Assembly (NCBI RefSeq): GCF_026627505.1
Contig: NZ_JAPNLK010000013.1
Coordinates: 62,001-126,000 of the forward strand
Source of the DNA: Streptomyces sp. H27-H5
GTDB taxonomy: Bacteria > Actinomycetota > Actinomycetes > Streptomycetales > Streptomycetaceae
Reading direction: 5' to 3'
DNA: 64,000 nt
Of the stretch, positions 52,096 through 63,635 are shown piece by piece. A program made the position numbers and the translations under genes. The notes beneath the pieces were generated by a model. That model was not told the origin of the DNA. It made no database searches and saw nothing but the letters and a program-made list of their open reading frames with translations. Each line of letters opens with the position of its first letter. Position 1 is the stretch's first letter.

Positions 52096-53262
52096 TCAGC
52101 GGCGTCCGCCGCGGCCCGGGCGGAAGTCCTCGGCCGCGAGCAGCCCCGTGTCCGGGTTGTCGGTGAAGATGCCGTCGATGCCCAGTTCGAAGTACCGGCG
52201 GAAGGCGCCGAAGGCGTCCCCGTAGTCGGCCGGGTCGGTGCCCTTGCGGTATTCGGCCGGCAGGAAGGTGTTCTCGTTCCGCGCGGTGTAGGGGTGCAGC
52301 ACCAGTCCGCGCGCGTGGGCGTCGCGCACCAGCGTGGTCGGAGTGCCGAGCCTGCCGTCCGCGGTGCGCGGCACGATCAGGTCGAGGGTCGGCCCGATCC
52401 CCTGGGCGAAGCCGGCGATCCACTTCAGGCCGCCGGGCGTGACCAGGTCGGCGACCGTGCGCGGGTCGCCGGCGACCTCGAAGTCCCACGGGCGGGTGTT
52501 CGCGGCCGACAGCAGCACCACGCGGGGCGCCGAGACCAGCCGGGCGAGCCGCTGGATGCTGGACGGTTCGAACGACTGGAGGAAGAGGGGCGCGTCGCGG
52601 CCGTCGCGGCCGTACCGGCGCAGCAGTCGGGCCAGCGGCTCCTCCAGGCCCAGGCCCAGCCCCCGGAAGTAGGTGGGGTGCTTGGTCTCGACGTGCAGCC
52701 AGATCCGCCTGCCCCGGCGTTCGCCCTCGCGGTCCGCCCAGCGCAGCACCTCCTCGAAGGTGGGCACGGCCCACCGGCCGTCGTAGAGGGTGTTGCGCCG
52801 ACGGACGGCGGGGATGCGTTCCTTGGCACGGAGCGTCTTCAGTTCGGCGAGGGTGAAGTCCTCGGTGAACCAGCCCGTGACGGAGACCCCGTCGACGGTC
52901 TTGGTCACGCGCCGGGAGGCGAACGCGGGGTGGTCGGCGACGTCGGTGGTGCCGCCGATCTCGTTCTCGTGGCGGCACACGAGGTGGCCGTCCTTGGTGG
53001 GGACGAGGTCCTGCTCGATGACGTCGGCGCCCAGGTCGAGGGCCAGCCGGTACGAGCCGAGGGTGTGCTCGGGCCGGTAGCCGGAGGCGCCCCGGTGGCC
53101 GATCACGGTCGGGACGGGGAGGTCCCGGTAGCCGCCGTGGCCCGTGCCCGCGTTCGAGGTCGCCGCCGCGGCGGTCGGGGCCGGGAGTCCGACGAGTCCG
53201 CCTCCCGCCGCCAGGACCGCCGCTCCCAGTACCGCGCGTCGCGCCGTCCCACCCTGCGTCAT
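52096..53262 (-). CDS. Secreted glycerophosphodiester phosphodiesterase
   Basis: A 388-residue GDPD enzyme that releases glycerol 3-phosphate from phospholipid-derived diesters. The catalytic opening is VIGHRGASGYRPEHTLGSY, followed by DVIEQDLVPTKDGHLV with the metal ligands, and the C-terminal GIDGIFTDNPDTGLL. The N-terminus has ARRAVLGAAVLAAGGG, a twin-arginine-like signal ending near AAAAT, so export by Tat is likely. The ATG at 53262 was chosen over 53286. It is divergent from the acyltransferase gene. Confidence 0.92.
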   Translation of the reverse strand: MTQGGTARRAVLGAAVLAAGGGLVGLPAPTAAAATSNAGTGHGGYRDLPVPTVIGHRGASGYRPEHTLGSYRLALDLGADVIEQDLVPTKDGHLVCRHENEIGGTTDVADHPAFASRRVTKTVDGVSVTGWFTEDFTLAELKTLRAKERIPAVRRRNTLYDGRWAVPTFEEVLRWADREGERRGRRIWLHVETKHPTYFRGLGLGLEEPLARLLRRYGRDGRDAPLFLQSFEPSSIQRLARLVSAPRVVLLSAANTRPWDFEVAGDPRTVADLVTPGGLKWIAGFAQGIGPTLDLIVPRTADGRLGTPTTLVRDAHARGLVLHPYTARNENTFLPAEYRKGTDPADYGDAFGAFRRYFELGIDGIFTDNPDTGLLAAEDFRPGRGGRR

Positions 53263-53529
53263 GACCGCCACTCCCCGTTCGGACAAGGGCCGGTGGTCCC
53301 GGGACCCCTGTTGGCCCGGTGTCAGACGGCCCGAATCGGCGTGCCGATGGTAGGCAGCGGTCGATGGCCCGGAGGGGCCGGCTGGCCGAACTTGGCGCGA
53401 ACGCGCGTCAACACTGCGTATCCGACACGTGAACCCGATGTGCGATCAGTGATGACCCGCGAGTATCGTCCTCACCTGCACTACCACTGTGTGGTGCGAA
53501 ACCCGCGTTTCGATGCCGGAGGGCTCACG

Positions 53530-54201
53530 TTGTTCCGTACCGCGCTCATCAAGGCCACCGTCGGACCCGTCATGCGGCTGATGTTCCGCACCAAGGTGGA
53601 GGGCATCGAGAACATTCCGGGCACCGGGGCGGTGATCCTGGCGGGCAACCACCTCACCTTCATCGACTCGATGATCCTGCCCCTGGTGTGCGACCGGACG
53701 GTGCACTTCATCGGCAAGGACGAGTACGTGACGGGCACGGGCCTCAAGGGTCGCGTGATGGCCTGGTTCTTCACCGGCTCCGGCATGATCCCGGTGGACC
53801 GCGACGGTGCCAACGGCGGGGTCGCGGCCCTGATGACCGGTCGCCGGATCCTCGAAGAGGGCAAGATCTTCGGCATCTACCCCGAGGGCACCCGCTCCCC
53901 CGACGGCCGGCTCTACCGCGGCCGCACCGGCATCGCCCGTCTGACCCTGATGACGGGCGCGCCCGTGGTCCCGTTCGCGATGATCGGCACGGACAAGCTC
54001 CAGCCCGGCGGCAAGGGCATGCCCCGCCCGGGGCGGGTCACCCTGCGCTTCGGTGAGCCGATGGAGTTCTCCCGGTACGAGGGCATGGACCGCGACCGCT
54101 ACGTGCTGCGCGCCGTCACCGACTCGGTGATGGCCGAGGTCATGCGCCTGTCCGGCCAGGAGTACGTGGACATGTACGCCACCAAGGCGAAGGCCGCCTG
54201 A
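53530..54201 (+). CDS. PlsC-type 1-acylglycerol-3-phosphate acyltransferase
   Basis: A 223-residue acyltransferase of phospholipid synthesis. The catalytic HX4D motif is GNHLTFIDSM and the second block is GIYPEGTRSPDGRLYRGRTG. A membrane-associated N-terminus precedes. A TTG start at 53530 is supported by GGAGG six to ten bases upstream; GTG codons at 53491 and 53494 in the same frame lack such a site. The gene is divergent from GDPD and convergent with the next gene. Confidence 0.9.
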   Translation: MFRTALIKATVGPVMRLMFRTKVEGIENIPGTGAVILAGNHLTFIDSMILPLVCDRTVHFIGKDEYVTGTGLKGRVMAWFFTGSGMIPVDRDGANGGVAALMTGRRILEEGKIFGIYPEGTRSPDGRLYRGRTGIARLTLMTGAPVVPFAMIGTDKLQPGGKGMPRPGRVTLRFGEPMEFSRYEGMDRDRYVLRAVTDSVMAEVMRLSGQEYVDMYATKAKAA

Positions 54202-54219
54202 TCGTCCGCCGCGCCGCCG

Positions 54220-55704
54220 CTACTGGCGGCGCAGGGACCGGCTGACGCCCGCCGCGGTGGTCGTGGCGAGGATCCAGCCGGTCACGATGAGCACGTACGA
54301 CAGCCACTGGTACCAGCCTCGTGGTGCGAAGGCGCCCTCCTGCCCGAATCCGATGATCGGCAGCATCAGGTCGATCGTGTAGAACACCGCGTTGAACTGC
54401 GGGGCCTCGTCCGCCTTGAGCGCCGGCGGCGGCTCCAGCCCGTATGCGATCCAGCCCGTGAGCAGCAGGGCCAGCAGCCAGCCCGCCGCCCGCATCGGCC
54501 GGTATCCGTAGCCGACGGTGCCGTCCTGGAGCAGCCCCCAGAGGCGGGCGTGCCGCGGCTGGGTGCGCCGGTGTCGGCGGAGCTTGGCGAGTTGGACGGT
54601 CCGGGCCGCGAGTTCGTCGCCGACCGTGCGGTAGGCCGCGGAGAGCTGCTCGTAGGCGTACGGAAGGTACCCGGACTGCTCGCGCTCCAGGGCGGGCAGC
54701 CGTTGCTCGGCCGGCAGGTGCGGGGCGAGGGTGCGGTAGGTCAGGCCGTCGACGCGGATCCGCTCCGGCCAGGTGTCGGGCTCGATGTGGAGCAGGTCGA
54801 AGGTGGAGCGGCGCAGGTTGACGTCGCCCTGGAGCCTCGGGCAGGACCGCAGCCAGACCTCCCCGATCGCGCAGCTCGACGCGCGCAGGGCGACGCCGCC
54901 GGGGTTGACGAACCGGGCGTGGGCGAAGTTGAGCTGACCCGGGATGCGGGCTCCGGTGAGGTTGACCCGGCCCCGGGCCTCCATGCGCATGGCCCGCAGG
55001 TCGGTTCCGACGGTCAGGTTCTCGGCGTGCAGGGCGGTGCCGCCGGGGGCGAACAGGCGGGCGCCGTCCAGGTTGACCTGGCCGCCGACGACGGCGCCGT
55101 TGACGCGGGTCTGGCCGTGGACGGTGAGGTCCATGGCGATGACGTCGGTGGCGATCTGGGCGTGGTTGATCTGGAGCAGCGGTTCCTCGTCCGGATCCTG
55201 TCCGTCGGGCGCGTCCGGGTTCCCGAGGACCGCCCGACGGATGAAGAGGCCGCCGGATATGCGGGCGCCCTGGAGGCGGACGGGCCCGGTGATCCGGCAG
55301 CAGGACAGTCGCAGCGCGACGTCGACGCTCACGGTGGCGCCGGTCAGGCCGGGCAGCGTCGAGTCGGACAGGACGAGGGCGCGCAGTTGGGCGCCGTGGA
55401 CGAGGGGCTTGCGTTCGAACCAGCAGCCCCGCAGGCGGATCCCGTACGGTACGACCGCGTACTTGAGGTCCAGCTTGCCGGTGATCCGGGCGCCCCTGAC
55501 GTTGAGTCCCGGCACCTGGCCGGCGGCCGGGGCCCCGCTCAGCACCAGGGCGGTGATCACCTCGGCGCGCAGGGTCCGCTCGGGCCCCCAGGAGCCGCCG
55601 TCCGAGGAGTCCTCGTCGGGCGACGGCCTGAAGTCGACGCCTTCGCCGCGCGGGAAGGCGTCCCATACGCGGCGCTCGGCCGGCGTCAACTCGTCGATCT
55701 CCAT
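54220..55704 (-). CDS. Beta-helix-like membrane protein, unknown function
   Basis: A 494-residue protein. Residues 60 to about 300 form repeated short strands with small and polar residues (LNVRGARITGKLDLKYAVVP, VRLQGARISGGLFIRRAV, RVNLTGARIPGQLNFAHARF), resembling a right-handed beta-helix or pentapeptide-like solenoid. A helical segment follows, then three membrane helices at the C-terminus (AGWLLALLLTGWIAYGLEPP, FYTIDLMLPIIGFG, YVLIVTGWILATTTAAGV). Homologues are sometimes called membrane-associated oxidoreductases, but no redox motif is seen. Confidence 0.7.
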   Translation of the reverse strand: MEIDELTPAERRVWDAFPRGEGVDFRPSPDEDSSDGGSWGPERTLRAEVITALVLSGAPAAGQVPGLNVRGARITGKLDLKYAVVPYGIRLRGCWFERKPLVHGAQLRALVLSDSTLPGLTGATVSVDVALRLSCCRITGPVRLQGARISGGLFIRRAVLGNPDAPDGQDPDEEPLLQINHAQIATDVIAMDLTVHGQTRVNGAVVGGQVNLDGARLFAPGGTALHAENLTVGTDLRAMRMEARGRVNLTGARIPGQLNFAHARFVNPGGVALRASSCAIGEVWLRSCPRLQGDVNLRRSTFDLLHIEPDTWPERIRVDGLTYRTLAPHLPAEQRLPALEREQSGYLPYAYEQLSAAYRTVGDELAARTVQLAKLRRHRRTQPRHARLWGLLQDGTVGYGYRPMRAAGWLLALLLTGWIAYGLEPPPALKADEAPQFNAVFYTIDLMLPIIGFGQEGAFAPRGWYQWLSYVLIVTGWILATTTAAGVSRSLRRQ

Positions 55705-55785
55705 CGCCGGGATGGTGTCCCGTGCGTCGACGGACTGTCAACCGTGCGCGGGACACCGCTCCTTGGGTGGGTCAGGACATCGAGA

Positions 55786-57330
55786 TCAGTGCTCGATCCC
55801 GTCCTGGAGCTTCTGCCCCTTGAGCAGGAACCAGGCGGCCACGGCGGTGGCCAGCAGGACGGCCGCGCCGACGCCGGAGGCGAGTCGCAGTCCGTCCACG
55901 AAGGCGACCTGCGCCGCGTCGACCATCGTCCGGGCGGTCTCCGGGTCCAGCGACTTGGTCGCTTCGACGGCGCCGCCGAGCGATTCGTGTGCCGCGTCGG
56001 CGACCGGGCCGGAGACGGACGCCGGGGCGTTGAAGCTCTGGTAGACGCCGGTGACGATGGAGCCGAGCAGGGCGATGCCGAGGGCGGCGCCGAGTTCGTA
56101 CGCGGTCTCGGAGACGGCCGAGGCGGAACCGGCCTGCTCCTTGGGGACGCTGGACAGGATGACGTCGGCGGTGGCCGTGAAGGAGAAGCCCGCGCCGAGG
56201 CCGACGACGAGCAGGGCCGCGCCGAGCAGCGGGTAGCCGGTCTCCTTGTGGATCACGGTCAGGACGGCCAGGGCCGCGCCGATGGCGGCGAGGCCACCGC
56301 TGACCAGTACCCGTACCGAGTACTTGCGGGCGTACCGGCCCGCGAGCAGACCCGTGGCCACGGCGCCGATCGCGGCGGGCAGCTCCGCCAGACCCGCCTC
56401 CAGCGGTTCGCGCCCCTGGACGAGCTGGAGGAACTGGGACAGGAAGAACACCAGGCCGGACAGTCCGAAGACGGTGAGCAGGTCGGCAAGGACCGCGCCG
56501 GAGAAGCCGCGGTGCTTGAACAGCCGCATGTCGAGCAGCGGCGCGGTCAGCGTGAACTGGCGGCGCACGAAGGCGTAGAGCGTCCCGATGCCGAGGACGG
56601 CGATGCCCGCGGCCTCCCACGAGGGTCCGTGGGTGGCGGCTTCCTTGACGGCGTAGACGACGGCGATGATGCCGACGAGGGAGAGGCCGACGCTGATCAG
56701 GTCCCAGGGCCCGGCGACCGGGTTCTTGGACTCGGGCAGCAGCTTGCTGCCGACGATGACCAGGACGATCATCACGGGGAGGTTGATGAGGAAGACCGAG
56801 CCCCACCAGAAGTGCTGGAGCAGCGCTCCGCCGACGACGGGACCGACGGCCGCGCCGGCCGAGGCGGTGGCGCCCCAGATGCCGATGGCGAGGCTGCGCT
56901 CCTTGGGGTCGTGGAAGATGTTGCGGATCAGCGCGAGGGTGGACGGCATCAGGGTGGCGCCGGCGACGCCGAGCAGCGCGCGGGCCACGATCATCATCTC
57001 GGGGCTGCTCGCGTACGCGTTGAGCACGGAGACGGCGCCGAAGGCCGTGGCGCCGATGAGCAGCAGCTTCTTGCGGCCGATGCGGTCGCCGAGGGAGCCC
57101 ATGGAGACGAGCAGGCCGGCGATGACGAAGGAGTAGATGTCGCCGATCCACAGCAGTTGGGTGCCGGACGGCTTGAGGTCTTCACTGAGGGCGGGGGTGG
57201 CGAGGCCGAGTACGGTGGCGTCGACCGCGACCAGCAGCACGGCCAGGACGAGCACGGAGAGCGCCGGCCAGCGTCCTCGGCTCTGTCCCTCCGTCCCCGT
57301 CCGCCTGCTCAGCTCTTCGGTACGACTCAT
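55786..57330 (-). CDS. MFS drug-efflux transporter (DHA2, 14-helix type)
   Basis: A 514-residue transporter with 14 predicted membrane helices. Motif A is seen as GSLGDRIGRKKLLLIG and motif B/C-like sequences as ARALLGVAGATLMPSTLALI and GIWGATASAGAAVGPVVGG, typical of QacA/EmrB-like proton-driven exporters. The start at 57330 overlaps the stop of the upstream TetR gene by 4 bases (ATGA), so regulator and pump are co-expressed and probably co-regulated. The substrate is unknown. Confidence 0.93.
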   Translation of the reverse strand: MSRTEELSRRTGTEGQSRGRWPALSVLVLAVLLVAVDATVLGLATPALSEDLKPSGTQLLWIGDIYSFVIAGLLVSMGSLGDRIGRKKLLLIGATAFGAVSVLNAYASSPEMMIVARALLGVAGATLMPSTLALIRNIFHDPKERSLAIGIWGATASAGAAVGPVVGGALLQHFWWGSVFLINLPVMIVLVIVGSKLLPESKNPVAGPWDLISVGLSLVGIIAVVYAVKEAATHGPSWEAAGIAVLGIGTLYAFVRRQFTLTAPLLDMRLFKHRGFSGAVLADLLTVFGLSGLVFFLSQFLQLVQGREPLEAGLAELPAAIGAVATGLLAGRYARKYSVRVLVSGGLAAIGAALAVLTVIHKETGYPLLGAALLVVGLGAGFSFTATADVILSSVPKEQAGSASAVSETAYELGAALGIALLGSIVTGVYQSFNAPASVSGPVADAAHESLGGAVEATKSLDPETARTMVDAAQVAFVDGLRLASGVGAAVLLATAVAAWFLLKGQKLQDGIEH

Positions 57331-57878
57331 TTCTCCACGCTCCGTCGTGCGCCACCGAGCAGCAGCTCGATGATCATGTGCTGAAAGTCCTTGGCCGCGA
57401 CCCGGCCGTCCATGACGGCCCAGGCGCAGGTGCCGACCAGCCCGTAGAGGGCCTCGGTGAGCCACGCGGGGCTCAGGTCGATCCTGATGTCCCCCTCTTC
57501 CTGGCCGCGCCGGAAGAGGGCGCTCACGCGGGCGTCGAGCCGCGCCCAGCCCACGTTGACCTCGTCGCCCTCGAACAGTTGGTTCTCGGTGACGAGGAAG
57601 GCCAGCAGTTGGGCGTTGGGCTCGACCTCGGCGACGAGTCGCTTGAGCGCGTCGACGGCCGTGTCCTCGCCGAGGCGGGCGTTGTCGAACGCCACCTCGA
57701 ACTCGCGGATCCCCAGATCCTCCAGGGCCCGTACGAGGACGTCGCGCCCGGCGAAGTGCCGGTGGAGGGTCGCGCGGCCGATTCCGGCGGCGCGGGCGAC
57801 CTCGTCCATCGTCGCGGTCGATTTGCGGGAGAGCAGGGCCGCCGCATCGCGGAGCACCTGGTCACGATCCATGGCCAT
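57327..57878 (-). CDS. TetR-family regulator of the MFS pump
   Basis: A 183-residue TetR-type repressor with helix-turn-helix TMDEVARAAGIGRATLHRHF followed by AGRDVLVRALEDLGI. The C-terminal ligand domain is helical. ATG 57878 (MAMDRDQVLRDAA) is used; ATG 57872 is also possible. A perfect 8-bp dyad operator sits 19 bases upstream of the start, consistent with autoregulation and control of the downstream pump. Confidence 0.9.
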   Translation of the reverse strand: MAMDRDQVLRDAAALLSRKSTATMDEVARAAGIGRATLHRHFAGRDVLVRALEDLGIREFEVAFDNARLGEDTAVDALKRLVAEVEPNAQLLAFLVTENQLFEGDEVNVGWARLDARVSALFRRGQEEGDIRIDLSPAWLTEALYGLVGTCAWAVMDGRVAAKDFQHMIIELLLGGARRSVEK

Positions 57879-57896
57879 GAGACAACCATAACCCGA

Positions 57897-57916
57897 ATGA
57901 GACATCTTTGTCTCAT
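57897..57916. promoter_or_regulatory. Operator of the TetR-MFS unit
   Basis: ATGAGACA (57897-57904) and TGTCTCAT (57909-57916) form a perfect dyad with a TCTT centre, between the TetR gene and the divergent HAD gene. An extra half-site-like GAGACA lies at 57879-57884. This is the expected place for the TetR protein to bind. Confidence 0.75.
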
Positions 57917-57966
57917 CGGCCGGAAAAGCAGCTGCCCGGGCGGGCGGCGAAAGGAATCCTGCCGAG

Positions 57967-58488
57967 ATGAACCCGAGCAACCGACCCCTGCTGTTGATCG
58001 ACGTCGACGGCCCGCTGAACCCCTACGCGGCCAAGCCGCAGAGCCGCCCCCGGGGCTACGGCACCCACCGCATGCGCCCCACGGGCTGGACCGAGGCCGA
58101 GAGCCCGAAGCCCCTGCGGGTCTGGCTGAACCCCGACCACGGAGCGGAACTGCGCGCCCTGGCGGAGTCCTACGAACTGGTCTGGGCGACGACGTGGAAG
58201 GACGAGGCCAACGACTGGATAGGCCCCCACCTGGGGCTGCCCCGGCTCCCGTACATCGACTGGCCGCAGATGCACGGCCGGGCGCCACGCGGCACCTTCT
58301 GGAAGACGCAGTACGTGCTGGAGTACGCCGCGGAGCGGCCCTTCGCGTGGATCGACGACGACATCACCGCGATGGACCGGGAGTACGTCGACCAGCGCCA
58401 CCCGGCGCGCACCCTGCTGATGCGGATCGACGAGCGGATCGGGCTGACCCGGGCCGACTTCGACGCGCTGGCGCACTGGGCGGCGTAG
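57967..58488 (+). CDS. HAD-like protein
   Basis: A 173-residue protein with the HAD nucleophile loop LLLIDVDGPLNPY (DxDG). The motif II region is LVWATTWKDEANDW and the acidic motif IV FAWIDDDITAMD. It is short and without a large cap domain. The family is often listed as a HAD domain protein of unknown substrate. It is divergent from the TetR gene, and the same operator may affect both promoters. Confidence 0.8.
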   Translation: MNPSNRPLLLIDVDGPLNPYAAKPQSRPRGYGTHRMRPTGWTEAESPKPLRVWLNPDHGAELRALAESYELVWATTWKDEANDWIGPHLGLPRLPYIDWPQMHGRAPRGTFWKTQYVLEYAAERPFAWIDDDITAMDREYVDQRHPARTLLMRIDERIGLTRADFDALAHWAA

Positions 58489-58535
58489 GACGCCGGGGTG
58501 ACCGGCGGACGGGCGGCGCGGCACGCGCACGCCGG

Positions 58536-58571
58536 AGGGGGCGGCCGGAGCATCCGCTCCGGCCGCCCCCT
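58536..58571. terminator. Bidirectional terminator between HAD gene and argH
   Basis: A 15-bp perfect stem (GGGGGCGGCCGGAGC at 58537-58551 with its complement at 58556-58570) has the loop ATCC; an A-T pair at 58536/58571 extends it. It lies between two convergent stops (58488 and 58636). Confidence 0.88.
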
Positions 58572-58635
58572 TCGGGTCGTGCGGCCACCGGTTTCGTGTG
58601 CGGCTGCCGCTGTCGTGCGGCCACCGCTGGTGCGG

Positions 58636-60078
<1,443 letters not shown>

Positions 60079-60170
60079 TCAGGACTGCATGCTCGGATGT
60101 GCGCGGACTCCCCGCCGCGGAGGTGTCGGGGAGGCCGAACTCGTACTGCGCAACGACCCAACGACTGGAC

Positions 60171-61364
60171 TCAGGCGAGGTCGCGGCGTGCGGCGATCTT
60201 CGACGACAGGCCGAAGATCTCGATGAACCCCTGGGCCTTGGACTGGTCGAAGGTGTCGCCCGAGTCGTAGGTGGCCAGGTTGAAGTCGTAGAGCGACACG
60301 TCCGACCTGCGCCCCGTGACGACCGCGCGGCCGCCGTGCAGGGTCATCCGGATGTCGCCGGTCACGTACCGGTTGGCCTCGTCGAGGAAGCCGTCCAGGG
60401 CGCGCTTGAGCGGGGAGAACCACAGGCCGTCGTACACCAGCTCGCCCCAGCGCTGCTCGACCTGCCGCTTGTGGCGGGCCAGTTCGCGTTCGACGGTGAC
60501 GTTCTCCAGCTCCTGGTGGGCCGTGATCAGCGCGATCGCGCCCGGAGCCTCGTACACCTCACGGGACTTGATGCCCACGAGGCGGTCCTCGACGATGTCG
60601 ATCCGGCCGACGCCCTGGGCGCCGGCGCGCTCGTTGAGCTGCCGGATGGCCTGGAGCACGCTGACGGGCCTGCCGTCGAGGGCCACCGGGACGCCCTCCT
60701 TGAAGGAGATGACGACCTCGTCGGCTTCGCGCGGGAGGGCCGGGTTCGCGGTGTACTCGTAGATGTCCTCGATCGGCGCGTTCCAGATGTCCTCCAGGAA
60801 CCCCGTCTCGACCGCGCGCCCGAAAACGTTCTGGTCGATGGAGTACGGGGACTTCCTGGTCGTCGCGATCGGGAGGTTCTTCTGCTCGCAGAAGGCGATC
60901 GCCTTGTCCCGGGTCATCGCGTAGTCGCGGACCGGGGCGACGCACTTCAGGTCGGGGCCGAGGGCGGCGATGCCGGCCTCGAAGCGGACCTGGTCGTTGC
61001 CCTTGCCGGTGCAGCCGTGGGCGACGGTCGAGGCGCCGTGCTTGCGGGCCGCCGCCACCAGGTGCTTGACGATGACCGGCCGGGACAGCGCCGACACCAG
61101 CGGATAGCGGTCCATGTAGAGGGCGTTCGCCTTGATCGCCGGAAGGCAGTACTCGTTGGCGAACTCGTCCTTGGCGTCCACGACCTCGGCCTCGACGGCA
61201 CCGCAGGCGAGGGCGCGCTTGCGGATGACGTCCAGGTCCTCGCCGCCCTGGCCGACGTCCACGGCGACGGCGACGACCTCGGCACCCGTCTCCTCGGCGA
61301 TCCAACCGATGGCGACGGAGGTGTCCAGACCGCCCGAGTAGGCGAGTACGACGCGCTCGGTCAC
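60171..61364 (-). CDS. argG: Argininosuccinate synthase
   Basis: ArgG joins citrulline and aspartate with ATP use to make argininosuccinate. The 397-residue protein has the N-type ATP pyrophosphatase loop [28 protein letters not shown], and [12 protein letters not shown] in the C-terminal half. The GTG start at 61364 follows a strong GAGGAGG site. The promoter upstream overlaps two palindromes resembling ARG boxes, and ArgR is encoded in this window, so arginine repression is expected. Confidence 0.97.
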   Translation of the reverse strand: MTERVVLAYSGGLDTSVAIGWIAEETGAEVVAVAVDVGQGGEDLDVIRKRALACGAVEAEVVDAKDEFANEYCLPAIKANALYMDRYPLVSALSRPVIVKHLVAAARKHGASTVAHGCTGKGNDQVRFEAGIAALGPDLKCVAPVRDYAMTRDKAIAFCEQKNLPIATTRKSPYSIDQNVFGRAVETGFLEDIWNAPIEDIYEYTANPALPREADEVVISFKEGVPVALDGRPVSVLQAIRQLNERAGAQGVGRIDIVEDRLVGIKSREVYEAPGAIALITAHQELENVTVERELARHKRQVEQRWGELVYDGLWFSPLKRALDGFLDEANRYVTGDIRMTLHGGRAVVTGRRSDVSLYDFNLATYDSGDTFDQSKAQGFIEIFGLSSKIAARRDLA

Positions 61365-61390
61365 GGGTGCCTCCTCACGGTGTGTTCGAC

Positions 61391-61443
61391 ACAATGCATT
61401 CAACGACAGGCATAATTATGCATTGCTCCGTATGTTTCGTCAA
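61391..61443 (-). promoter_or_regulatory. argG promoter with ARG-box-like operators
   Basis: On the minus strand TTGACG (61443-61438) and CATAAT (61420-61415) are spaced by exactly 17 bases. The -10 lies inside a perfect 12-bp palindrome GCATAATTATGC (61410-61421). A second palindrome, AATGCATT (61393-61400), is centred 19 bases away. Both match the AT-rich, TGCAT-like ARG boxes bound by ArgR hexamers. Confidence 0.75.
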
Positions 61444-61618
61444 TCCACCGCCCTTGCCCGCTCCTGGCCTGCGGTTATTCAACGGCCCGTGCCGCATGAA
61501 CGCCCGTGGCATCGGCGCAACGAGGCCGAGGAAGACCGCGCCGGCGTGCGTGGGCACCCGCGGTCTCACGAAGTGAAACCCGCGGCGGTCGCCGTTGCCG
61601 ACGGGAGATGATCAGGTC

Positions 61619-62200
<582 letters not shown>

Positions 62201-62203
62201 CGG

Positions 62204-62899
62204 GTGCTGCGTACCGTTCTCCTCGCCGGTTCACTGTTCGTCACCAGCCTGTCGTGGCCCGGCCCCACGCCCCTGCCCGCGCGACTCGCCGACACCGGGG
62301 GCGGCAGTCAACTGATCGTCGCCGTGGCTCCTTCCGCCGGGTCCACGACGGGCCGGCTGACCTGGTGGGACCGGCGCGCGGGCCGCTGGTACGAGGCGGG
62401 CAGCGCCCCCGCGCGGTTCGGGGCGAACGGCCTGGCCGAGGGCGCCACCCGGGTCCAGGGCACGAGCACCACCCCGGCCGGCCTGTACGGGCTGCCGTAC
62501 GCCTTCGGCATCGAGGCCCCGCCCGCGGGCACGGAGTACCGCGGCCGGTACCGGCGGGTGACCGAGCGTTCCTGGTGGTGCCAGGACAACGCGTCGAGCA
62601 GCTACAACCGCTGGGTGGAGCCGCTGCCCGCCGACTGCGCGCCGGGCGAGGCCGAGCACCTGGTCACGTACCGCGAGCAGTACGCGTACGCGCTGGTGAT
62701 GGACTTCAACTACGACCGGCCGGTGCGCGGCCGGGGCGCGGGCATCTTCCTGCACGTCGACGGCAAGGGCGCGACGGCGGGCTGTGTGTCCGTGCCGCAG
62801 CGGTCGATGCGCGCGATCCTGCGCTGGGCGGACCCCCGGCGGCGCCCGCACATCGCGGTCGGCACACAGGACGGCCCGCTGGCCGTGACGCGGTACTAG
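62204..62899 (+). CDS. Exported L,D-transpeptidase-family protein
   Basis: A 231-residue protein with an N-terminal signal peptide (LRTVLLAGSLFVTSLSWPG) and a YkuD-like catalytic region (GIFLHVDGKGATAGCVSVP), in which the His and the Cys of the HX(n)GC motif are present. Such enzymes cross-link peptidoglycan or attach proteins to it. The GTG at 62204 follows the previous stop by 3 bases, so the two genes may be co-transcribed. Two Trp-rich segments (SWWCQDN, WVEPLPADC) contain additional cysteines. Confidence 0.85.
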   Translation: MLRTVLLAGSLFVTSLSWPGPTPLPARLADTGGGSQLIVAVAPSAGSTTGRLTWWDRRAGRWYEAGSAPARFGANGLAEGATRVQGTSTTPAGLYGLPYAFGIEAPPAGTEYRGRYRRVTERSWWCQDNASSSYNRWVEPLPADCAPGEAEHLVTYREQYAYALVMDFNYDRPVRGRGAGIFLHVDGKGATAGCVSVPQRSMRAILRWADPRRRPHIAVGTQDGPLAVTRY

Positions 62900-63091
62900 G
62901 CCGTCTCTTTCGGGTCTTGCCGGCGGTCGAGGAGCGGCTCGGCGGCGGCCGCCCCGGTCGCGTCGCCGGTGACGACGGCTGAGTGGTACGGGTCCACGTC
63001 CAGGCCGGCGAGGGCCCGGCCTGCGGTGGCCCGGTGCCGCCACCGCACGCCGACCCCCAAGGCACCCGCCCGGGGCTCAGTAGGGCGGGGT

Positions 63092-63628
63092 TCAGCCCTC
63101 CTTCTGCGCCAACCGCAGCAGGTGGTCGGCGAGGGCCTGGCCGCCCGCCGGATCACGGCTGATGAGCATCAGGGTGTCGTCGCCGGCGATGGTGCCGAGG
63201 ATCTCCCGGAGTTCGGCCTGGTCGATCGCGGACGCGAGGAACTGGGCCGCACCGGGCGGGGTGCGCAGGACCACGAGGTTCGCGGAGGCCTCGGCGGAGA
63301 TCAGCAGTTCCCCGGAGAGGCGCCGCATGCGCTCCTCCTTCGCGGACTCGCCGAGCGGCGCCTGCGGGGTGCGGAAGCCGCCCTCGCTGGGGACCGCGTA
63401 GATCAGCTCGCCGCCCGTGTTGCGGATCTTCACCGCGCCCAGCTCGTCGAGGTCCCGCGAGAGCGTGGCCTGGGTGACGCTCAGCCCGTCGTCGGCGAGC
63501 AGTTTGGCCAACTGGCTCTGCGAGCGCACCGGTTGCCGGTTGAGGATGTCCACGATCCGGCGGTGGCGTGCGGTGCGGGTCTGGGGGACGGACTGGCCGT
63601 TCTGCTCGTGTTCCTGCGCCTGACTCAT
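63092..63628 (-). CDS. argR: Arginine repressor
   Basis: ArgR is the arginine-sensing repressor that binds ARG boxes as a hexamer. The 178-residue protein has an N-terminal winged helix ([20 protein letters not shown] then [20 protein letters not shown]). The C-terminal arginine-binding and multimer domain follows ([20 protein letters not shown] and the motif [14 protein letters not shown]). Length is somewhat above E. coli ArgR because of an N-terminal extension rich in Gln and Glu. It directly follows argD on the same strand, 7 bases apart. Confidence 0.95.
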   Translation of the reverse strand: MSQAQEHEQNGQSVPQTRTARHRRIVDILNRQPVRSQSQLAKLLADDGLSVTQATLSRDLDELGAVKIRNTGGELIYAVPSEGGFRTPQAPLGESAKEERMRRLSGELLISAEASANLVVLRTPPGAAQFLASAIDQAELREILGTIAGDDTLMLISRDPAGGQALADHLLRLAQKEG

Positions 63629-63635
63629 CGTCGTC

